From Lentisphaeria bacterium (GTDB lineage Bacteria; Verrucomicrobiota; Lentisphaeria; Victivallales; UBA1829), in contig DPDG01000099.1 of assembly GCA_003526375.1 (NCBI GenBank), forward strand, positions 1 to 12,539: 12,539 nucleotides of DNA, in the 5' to 3' direction. A model generated the notes under the pieces. It was not told the origin of the DNA. It saw only the letters and a list, made by a program, of their open reading frames with translations, and searched no databases. A program made the translations under genes and the position numbers. Shown here piece after piece: positions 5,586 to 10,508 of this stretch (the first letter of the stretch is position 1; every line of letters begins with the position of its first letter).

Positions 5586-6680
5586 ATGAAATGCACCGTT
5601 GGAAAAGAAGCATTGCTGACGCATCTGCAGAAGGTCTGCAATATCGTCAGCCGCCGACCGACTCTACTGATTCTCAGCAACATCTGCCTGAAAGCTGATG
5701 ATAACGTTTTGAATTTGAAGACGACCGATCTGGACATCACGATCAGTACGGAACTCAAAGCTGATGTCAAGGTTTCAGGGGCGACAACTCTTCCGGCGCG
5801 AAGCCTGCTGGCTCTTGTCTCCAAGCTCAATGGCGACAAAGTTGAAATTGAATGCTGCGCTAATCATCATGCGACAATCAAATGCGGCAGTGCGGAATTT
5901 CTGCTGAAAGGTCTTGATCCGGTCGACTTCCCGGATGATCCGCTGTTTGAATCCAAACGGAAGATCCGTTTGACACAGCCGGAATTGGGCCGCATGATCG
6001 ACCATGTCTCCTACGCGGTCAGCCAGGACAGTTCCCGCAAAACGCTTCAGGGCATTCTATTCTCTGTCAAGGGCAACATTCTGACGACTGTCGCCACGGA
6101 TGGGAAGCGTCTTGCCTTTGTCGAAAAAGAAGTGGAGGAAAGCAGCGGCGACGGCGATATCATCCTGCCGTCAAGAGCCGCTTTGGAGCTCCGGCGGCTT
6201 CTCGGCGAGGAGGGAACGGTCGAATTGGAAATTTCCGAACGCTACATCCGCGTCCGCTTCAGCGATACTCTCCTTTACTCCAAACTCGTTGAGGGAAGCT
6301 ATCCGAACTTCCGGCAGATCGTTCCGGGAAGTTTTCAAAAGATGCTGGATATTCCCCGTGAAGCCGTCATGCAGACGCTGGACCTGCTGGCGGTTCCGCT
6401 GACCGCCGACATCAGCAATCTCAAACTTACGTTCAAACGGGGAGAACTGGAGTTTTTCTCCCGCAACGATACCGTCGGTGAGGGAAAGGATCGCCTTGAA
6501 GTCCCCTATGACTATGATGATCCGTTGGAAATCACGTTCAATTACCAGTTCCTGCAAGCGCCGTTCCGGTATGTCAGAGAAGACCAGTTCCGTCTCCAGA
6601 TGAACGGTGCGAGCAGCCCGGTCATGATTGCGGACGGCAAGGGATTTCACTATATTCTGATACCGTTGCGAGTCAAATAA
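5586..6680 (+). CDS. dnaN: DNA polymerase III subunit beta (sliding clamp), element-encoded
   Basis: The beta clamp is a ring-shaped dimer that encircles DNA and tethers polymerases, repair proteins and other partners through a hydrophobic pocket. The 364-residue length matches the normal three-domain clamp (about 1-120, 128-250, 251-364). Family hallmarks are TTDLDITI (46-53), ATDGKRLA (170-177), VEGSYPNFRQIVP (235-247) and the C-terminus YILIPLRVK (356-364). The pocket-lining segments TDGKRL and the IPLR tail are retained (E. coli TDGHRL and MPMRL), so peptide partners should still bind. ATG 5586 has AAGGAG at 5571-5576. It lies among mobile-element genes rather than beside dnaA/recF/gyrB, so I read it as a second, element-specific clamp. 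It begins a five-gene plus-strand run to 8736. Confidence 0.93.
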   Translation: MKCTVGKEALLTHLQKVCNIVSRRPTLLILSNICLKADDNVLNLKTTDLDITISTELKADVKVSGATTLPARSLLALVSKLNGDKVEIECCANHHATIKCGSAEFLLKGLDPVDFPDDPLFESKRKIRLTQPELGRMIDHVSYAVSQDSSRKTLQGILFSVKGNILTTVATDGKRLAFVEKEVEESSGDGDIILPSRAALELRRLLGEEGTVELEISERYIRVRFSDTLLYSKLVEGSYPNFRQIVPGSFQKMLDIPREAVMQTLDLLAVPLTADISNLKLTFKRGELEFFSRNDTVGEGKDRLEVPYDYDDPLEITFNYQFLQAPFRYVREDQFRLQMNGASSPVMIADGKGFHYILIPLRVK

Positions 6681-6695
6681 CTTGAAAAATAAAAA

Positions 6696-6722
6696 ACACC
6701 CTGTAAATTAATTGCGGGGTGT
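6696..6722. other. Small inverted repeat between dnaN and the next gene
   Basis: ACACCC (6696-6701) and GGGTGT (6717-6722) could form a 6-bp stem with a 15-nt AT-rich loop, ending just before the AAAGG ribosome site (6726-6730) of the next gene. There is no T-run on the plus strand; on the minus strand the stem is followed by a T-rich tract, but no minus-strand gene lies upstream of it. Its role is uncertain; it may tune translation of the downstream gene. Confidence 0.3.
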
Positions 6723-6736
6723 GTGGAAAGGTTTTC

Positions 6737-7243
6737 ATGTCCACCACAAAAGGATTTCTGCAACAGCTCGTTCGGACCGGGCAGCTTCGTTGTGTTCCCG
6801 TTTCCGAATGGAACGTATTGACCGGAAAGCAGCGAGAACTGCTCATTCGACAAGCTCGAAATACACCGCCGCTTACTTATTCGCCGGTTTCTCTGGAATG
6901 TAAGAATCTGCTGCGCTCCTATCATGCGCAGGGATTGCTTTCTGGCTTTCATCCGGAAGATCTCAAGGATTTGACCGCGCTTGAAGCGGATTTCCTCATC
7001 CGCTGCGCCGAGGACAACCGTTGGCAGACGGAGAAAAGTCTGTTCGATTATTACCGGCAGACGGACATCGACACCGCTCCCGCCGATCCGGAACAGCTTT
7101 CGCGGATCATCAAGCTCGGCAAGGATGGGCATCTGCGCCGGATTTCTTCAAAAGTTCTGCTGAAACTCTGTCATCTGTCCGCCGAACGTCTGATCTGGCA
7201 CGGAGAGATGAACCGGAGGAGGACTGCCGATGTATCTGACTGA
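6737..7243 (+). CDS. Unknown protein, 168 aa, with two copies of a 26-residue repeat
   Basis: The start is ATG 6737, with AAAGG at 6726-6730; the in-frame GTG at 6719 lies before that site and is less likely. I do not recognise the protein. It contains two gap-free 26-residue units, residues 15-40 and 66-91, each G-x-L at the start, L-T in the middle and L-I-R-x-A at the end (8 identical positions). A third unit is in the next gene's product. The remainder is helical with a basic C-terminus (HLRRISSKVLLKLC, then MNRRRTADVSD). No signal peptide or membrane helix is present. It overlaps the next gene by 14 nt and follows dnaN by 56 nt, so the three genes are likely co-transcribed. A DNA-binding or clamp-associated accessory role is speculation. 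Confidence 0.75.
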   Translation: MSTTKGFLQQLVRTGQLRCVPVSEWNVLTGKQRELLIRQARNTPPLTYSPVSLECKNLLRSYHAQGLLSGFHPEDLKDLTALEADFLIRCAEDNRWQTEKSLFDYYRQTDIDTAPADPEQLSRIIKLGKDGHLRRISSKVLLKLCHLSAERLIWHGEMNRRRTADVSD

Positions 7244-7805
7244 ATTGGAACATGAAGCATTCCTGCGCGGCCGCGCCGCCGGACTGATTCCAGCGGATGT
7301 TCCGCTTCCGACCTGTGACAAGGAAATCGACGAAGTGATTCTCCACGTCGGCTTCCTGTTCTGCCGGGAAATCGCTTACCGCAACCGGCAGAAGAAGCTC
7401 CGGCTGATGACGCTCACGGCGTTCACGGAAGAACATCTGAACGATTTGACCGTTCGTCTGCCGGAACTCCGGCAGGAGGAAGTTTTCGCCGTTACCGGAC
7501 TCCAAAGTGATGTCTATCTGAATCCGCTGGAAGGACTGTATCACTACTTCGCGTTCGGCAGAAAAATCGTCTCTGCGGACGACCTCGCCGGACGACTCGC
7601 GGTCGATAACACACCGATTCCATCTTCTCAAATCCTGCGCGGATTCGAGCTGGAATATGTTCCGGTCATGCGGACCGGACTCGCCACGTCCCGGCAGAAA
7701 GCGGCGCTGGCTGAAATGATCTGCAACGGCAGGCTTCCCACGATCACCCGTCGGCAATGGGAGAACATGACAGAGGAAGAAGCCTCTCAGCTCATTTCGT
7801 CGGCG
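6779..7805 (+). repeat. Three coding copies of a 26-residue protein repeat across two neighbouring genes
   Basis: The units are at 6779-6856, 6932-7009 (first gene, residues 15-40 and 66-91) and 7728-7805 (second gene, residues 167-192). All three have the same length with no gaps and share G1, L3, T15, L22, I23 and A26; W11 is common to units 1 and 3, E18-A19 to units 2 and 3, and R24 to units 1 and 2. The DNA itself is diverged, so this is an old protein-level repeat. Confidence 0.5.
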
Positions 7806-7940
7806 CCGAAGCCTAAAGTGGAACTTCCGGTTTCCGTTGCGCTCGTGCTGAATGTCATCGACCGCCTGAACCCGGAGGAAAGAATGCTGCTGGACGAACT
7901 GATGAACCAACACAACACCCAGGAAAGGAAAATCGCATGA
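7230..7940 (+). CDS. Unknown protein, 236 aa, with the same 26-residue repeat
   Basis: ATG 7230 has a strong GGAGGAGG just upstream within the end of the previous gene. The product is soluble and mainly helical, and I do not recognise the N-terminal 140 residues. Residues 152-192 read ATSRQKAALAEMICNGRLP followed by ITRRQWENMTEEEASQLI. This resembles a short helical module seen in many phage and plasmid proteins, with the pattern A-T-x-x-Q then G-x-L-P, W, T, E-A-S, L-I. Residues 167-192 align without gaps to both repeats in the preceding protein. A Lys/Pro linker (PKPKVELP) and a C-terminal helix with LNPEERMLLDELMNQ follow. Its stop overlaps the next ATG (7937) as ATGA, so the two are translationally coupled. 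Confidence 0.78.
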   Translation: MYLTELEHEAFLRGRAAGLIPADVPLPTCDKEIDEVILHVGFLFCREIAYRNRQKKLRLMTLTAFTEEHLNDLTVRLPELRQEEVFAVTGLQSDVYLNPLEGLYHYFAFGRKIVSADDLAGRLAVDNTPIPSSQILRGFELEYVPVMRTGLATSRQKAALAEMICNGRLPTITRRQWENMTEEEASQLISSAPKPKVELPVSVALVLNVIDRLNPEERMLLDELMNQHNTQERKIA

Positions 7941-8245
7941 GGATCGTAAACAACAAAAAATTTGTCGCTCTGAATGAACTTGCCACCCATCTGAACTCAA
8001 AAAAACCGGAAGAGCGATTTTTTTACGGAGTTCCGGAGCTTGCCTGCGCATGGGCAGACACCCGCGCCAAATACTATCAGGCGACCGAAAAACAGGTCGA
8101 GGAAGGAGTTCATTACGTCACCGGCGACACCCCGGCGGAACACCTGCTGTCGCAGGAAGGCTGCGAACTGATCGAAAAATACGCCACTGTCGACGCCCAC
8201 AACGTCCCCGTCATAACCGACGGAGCCGCTGAATTGTTCCACTAA
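7937..8245 (+). CDS. Unknown small protein, 102 aa
   Basis: The gene begins by ATGA overlap with the preceding stop and has AGGAAAGG close upstream (7921-7928). The product is a soluble mixed alpha/beta protein with no recognised domain. Visible features are an N-terminal strand-helix (NNKKFVALNELATHL), a central aromatic segment (RFFYGVPELACAWADTRAKY), HYVTGDTPAEHLLSQEG, and a C-terminal ENLIEKYA-like helix (CELIEKYATVDAHN). Its position makes it part of the dnaN run. A hairpin of 11 perfect base pairs follows 16 nt after its stop. Confidence 0.72.
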   Translation: MRIVNNKKFVALNELATHLNSKKPEERFFYGVPELACAWADTRAKYYQATEKQVEEGVHYVTGDTPAEHLLSQEGCELIEKYATVDAHNVPVITDGAAELFH

Positions 8246-8261
8246 TCAAGAAAGGAACCGA

Positions 8262-8287
8262 GCGGGAAACGTAAAAACGTTTCCCGC
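8262..8287 (+). other. Perfect 11-bp hairpin between the 102-aa gene and the membrane protein gene
   Basis: GCGGGAAACGT (8262-8272) pairs perfectly with ACGTTTCCCGC (8277-8287) around an AAAA loop, and CCG/CGG at 8258-8260/8289-8291 can extend it across one mismatch. It is not followed by a T-run, so it is not a classic intrinsic terminator. Lying 14 nt before the next ATG, it could control translation, mark a processing point or stabilise the upstream message. Confidence 0.55.
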
Positions 8288-8301
8288 CCGGATTGAAAAT
8301 T

Positions 8302-8736
8302 ATGTATATTCTTCTCTCTACACCTGCGGCTTTCATACTTCTGGTCTACAGCATTTACAAATGGATCATGCGTCAATCCGACCGTGAGAAAGAGTTCTGG
8401 ATTGACCAGAAAGTATACGGACATCCCGTTTCGCTCAAACTTTATGCGCTGATAAAAGCTGTTCTGTTCCTGATCGCCATCGGCGGAATCATGCTGATTC
8501 TGGTTTCATTGGTATATGGTCAAGTTCCGACCTGGCGGGATTTCTCCAACAAAAAATTTCTCTGGGCGGTCTGCGGTGCCGGCTTTTTCATCATTGTGCA
8601 ATTCGGTTCTCTGGGACTGATCTGGCTGATCAGGCATGTCGGCAAGTTCAACACAGGAAAAGTGATCCTGTTCTTTCTGCTGATCGGAGTGATCACTGCC
8701 ATACTGCTTGCGAAAATCGGCTTTGCGGCGTTCTAA
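8302..8736 (+). CDS. Predicted four-helix membrane protein, 144 aa, unknown
   Basis: The product has four hydrophobic stretches: about residues 3-21 (LLSTPAAFILLVYSI), 48-72 (ALIKAVLFLIAIGGIMLILV), 87-111 (LWAVCGAGFFIIVQFGSLGL) and 119-139 (KVILFFLLIGVITAILLA). A charged segment after helix 1 (MRQSDREKEFWIDQK) would lie on one face of the membrane. No enzymatic motif or known family is recognised. ATG 8302 is preceded by a strong hairpin and only a weak purine-rich site, so translation is probably low or regulated; a TTG at 8293 is a less likely start. The gene ends 2 nt before the convergent AbiEii stop. It could be the last gene of the dnaN run or an independent insertion. Confidence 0.72.
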   Translation: MYILLSTPAAFILLVYSIYKWIMRQSDREKEFWIDQKVYGHPVSLKLYALIKAVLFLIAIGGIMLILVSLVYGQVPTWRDFSNKKFLWAVCGAGFFIIVQFGSLGLIWLIRHVGKFNTGKVILFFLLIGVITAILLAKIGFAAF

Positions 8737-8738
8737 AT

Positions 8739-9719
8739 TTAAAGAGAATTGATTTCATTTTCAAGAAGTTGTAGTCCATTCAGCAACTCTTCAAATGAAA
8801 TATAATCTCCGTAAATCATAGCCCTCATTGCTGTATAGTCTGCTTTCAAAGCTTTTATGGAATGCTCAGCAGGCAACAGCTTCATTGTTCCCGGTTTGGC
8901 ATCCTTATAATTTGCCCATCCGCAATGATAGAACTTATCCTTAAAATCGACGACTTGCTTCAATAATTCCAAATCAGAGAATGCTGACTTTTTTACAGAA
9001 CTCCGCGCTATCATAACCGTATCATAATAGTGCCTGGAATACCGTCCCCGTATTTTACTATTTTCTGGACGATGCGCTTCTGCATGAAGAATGGTAACTT
9101 TCTCCCAGAAAGAACGCTCCGGAGTTGTAGCGATGATCTCTATTTCTCGCGTATCGAATAATTGTGGATATGCTTCTGAAGCATAAGGAGAAATTTTATA
9201 GGCCGCATGAGGCACCCAAGCGGCTTTCGCGCCGATTTCCAACAATATCTGTGGACGCAGGTATTCATCGGAAAAAGATTTTGGATAGGTGATTATAATA
9301 TTGTCCGGTTTTTCCTCTGAAAGTTCAGCAACACAGATTCCTGCGCAAAGTTTCTGTATTTCCGGCAGTAAGATCCCTGCAATATAATGCTGGCCCCAAG
9401 TATCCAGTTCTTCATTGAACTTGGCCTGTTGTGCATTGCTGCGTTTCTCTAACGGATTACCTATCGGATTCTCTTTCCAATTCAGAATCAAATCAATATC
9501 TTCTGAAAATCGTTTAATCAGATGAAAAATTTTGGAAAGGCTGGTTCCCCCTTTAAATATAACAGTATCCCTCAATGAAGAATCGAAAAGTTGCTTTAAC
9601 ATCCAGCAGACCCAAAAATCTTTTTCCACTGCGGCTTCAGACAAATAAGGAAATTTTGCCGCCGTTTGAACAAAAAGTTCCTGCCGTTTTCTGGAATCCA
9701 TACGAGCAATTTTGTCCAT
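8739..9719 (-). CDS. AbiEii-type nucleotidyltransferase toxin
   Basis: AbiEii/DUF1814 proteins are DNA-polymerase-beta-fold nucleotidyltransferases that act as toxins of type IV toxin-antitoxin systems and give abortive phage defence. The 326-residue protein shows the signature GGTSLSK (57-63) followed by SEDIDL (72-77) with the metal-binding aspartates D74 and D76, preceded by VEKDFWVCWMLKQLF (31-45). Later family blocks are TTPERSFWEKVTILHAEAHR and SRHYYDTVMI. ATG 9719 has an AAGGAA-type site 9 nt upstream and begins only 2 nt after the antitoxin stop, so the pair is coupled. The gene is more AT-rich than the flanking genes, in keeping with recent acquisition. The catalytic residues look intact, so I expect it to be active. 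Confidence 0.9.
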   Translation of the reverse strand: MDKIARMDSRKRQELFVQTAAKFPYLSEAAVEKDFWVCWMLKQLFDSSLRDTVIFKGGTSLSKIFHLIKRFSEDIDLILNWKENPIGNPLEKRSNAQQAKFNEELDTWGQHYIAGILLPEIQKLCAGICVAELSEEKPDNIIITYPKSFSDEYLRPQILLEIGAKAAWVPHAAYKISPYASEAYPQLFDTREIEIIATTPERSFWEKVTILHAEAHRPENSKIRGRYSRHYYDTVMIARSSVKKSAFSDLELLKQVVDFKDKFYHCGWANYKDAKPGTMKLLPAEHSIKALKADYTAMRAMIYGDYISFEELLNGLQLLENEINSL

Positions 9720-9721
9720 GA

Positions 9722-10330
9722 TCAGTTTCCTTCCGAGCAGATCAATTTTATTTTATCATGAATCCAATCGGTAGTGAATTGAGTATCTTTCAAGATTTTA
9801 TTCCGTTCTGATGCCGGAATAAAGTCACGTATTTTATTTATGACCTCGGTAGTAATATGTTCAGCCCCTAACTCACGGAGAGCCTGAACGATAATTTCAC
9901 TTTTGATATTTGCAAATCTCGCCTCTTTAAGAGAAATATGTTTGAATTCTATTGTTCGGCCGCCAACCTCATACCGACGGTTTGGTCCATCGGAAAAATA
10001 AATCAAACGCATTGGGATCTGTGTACTCAGTCCTAAATAATTCAATGCCGCATTACCGGAAATCAAAATATTCCACTGAAACTTGCGCGCAATGGCTCTG
10101 GCGACCATTTCCATATCAGGCGTCATATCTTCTTGAAGAAGTTCACTGAATCGGGGATAATCGTAAATCCCTCGCAGAAGGGGACGGATGATTTTTTTAT
10201 CCTTAAGACGATAGAGGCTCCAATCTATAGTTGCAGTCTTGGCTAAGTCCCCAAAATCGCTATTGGTCATCACCCATCCTCTTCCATGAGCTTTTATTCT
10301 TGCAAATATTTTATCTTCAATAGAAAGCAT
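9722..10330 (-). CDS. AbiEi-type antitoxin and autorepressor (DUF6088-like)
   Basis: The start is ATG 10330, which has AAAGGA 9 nt upstream; a TTG at 10387 would add 19 residues but has no site and overlaps the operators. The 202-residue protein has an N-terminal winged-helix domain (about 1-60: LSIEDKIFARIKAHGRGWVM, LYRLKDKKIIRPLLRGIYDY). A C-terminal domain follows with VARAIARKFQWNILISGNAA and LNYLGLSTQIPMRLIYFSDG, the arrangement of AbiEi antitoxins. In characterised AbiE systems the antitoxin represses its own operon by binding paired inverted repeats; matching palindromes lie directly upstream here (10336-10388). It precedes the toxin with a 2-nt gap. Its AT-rich composition matches the toxin gene and contrasts with the element backbone. 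Confidence 0.86.
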   Translation of the reverse strand: MLSIEDKIFARIKAHGRGWVMTNSDFGDLAKTATIDWSLYRLKDKKIIRPLLRGIYDYPRFSELLQEDMTPDMEMVARAIARKFQWNILISGNAALNYLGLSTQIPMRLIYFSDGPNRRYEVGGRTIEFKHISLKEARFANIKSEIIVQALRELGAEHITTEVINKIRDFIPASERNKILKDTQFTTDWIHDKIKLICSEGN

Positions 10331-10335
10331 ATTGA

Positions 10336-10388
10336 TTTTTCCTTTGATTTTCAAAGGAAAAATAGCATGTTTCCCTTTGAAAATCAAA
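10336..10388. promoter_or_regulatory. AbiE promoter with two operator-like palindromes
   Basis: Palindrome 1 has 12-bp arms TTTTTCCTTTGA (10336-10347) and TCAAAGGAAAAA (10351-10362). Palindrome 2 at 10376-10388 repeats the core TTTGA-N3-TCAAA. The two core centres are 33 bp apart, about three helical turns, which suits two cooperative dimers. On the minus strand TTGATT (complement of 10382-10387) and TATTTT (complement of 10359-10364) are spaced 17 nt and form a promoter buried under both palindromes. AbiEi is the expected repressor. Confidence 0.6.
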
Positions 10389-10404
10389 TAGTGTCTGGTA
10401 AAAA
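10377..10404 (+). promoter_or_regulatory. Possible promoter for the methylase/helicase gene
   Basis: TTGAAA (10377-10382) and TAAAAA (10399-10404) are spaced 16 nt, a moderate match. If used, it would start near 10411 at the foot of the leader hairpin and would overlap AbiE palindrome 2, coupling the two divergent genes. The region is AT-rich, so the match is weak evidence. Confidence 0.28.
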
Positions 10405-10414
10405 AAGAAAAAAT

Positions 10415-10501
10415 CTTTCGTTTGATTTCCCGGCTGCCGGACCGGATGACGCTGCATCCTGTTTCGGTCCGTCAGCCCTCGGGCAAAAAATCAACCGAAA
10501 G
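10415..10501 (+). promoter_or_regulatory. Long leader hairpin covering the ribosome site of the methylase/helicase gene
   Basis: CTTTCGTTTGATTT (10415-10428) pairs with AAATCAACCGAAAG (10488-10501) with one mismatch. Nested stems follow: CCCG 10429-10432 with CGGG 10480-10483, GCTG 10433-10436 with CAGC 10473-10476, GGACCG 10439-10444 with CGGTCC 10465-10470, and GATG 10445-10448 with CATC 10455-10458 around ACGCTG. The outer arm includes AAAG of the AAAGGA ribosome site (10498-10503), so the fold should limit translation initiation. Confidence 0.55.
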
Positions 10502-10508
10502 GATAAGG

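Noticed and set aside
5586..6680. Chromosomal origin locus (host dnaN)
   Set aside because: No dnaA, recF or gyrB beside it and no DnaA-box cluster; the neighbours are PRTRC, AbiE and methylase genes, so an element copy fits better.
7036..7060. SLFDYY segment in the 168-aa protein as a clamp motif
   Set aside because: No glutamine at the required spacing and it is internal, likely in a helix.
7110..8051. 313-aa open frame on the minus strand opposite the three genes after dnaN
   Set aside because: Its translation is Arg/Phe/Gln-rich in the manner of antisense frames and it crosses three coupled plus-strand genes.
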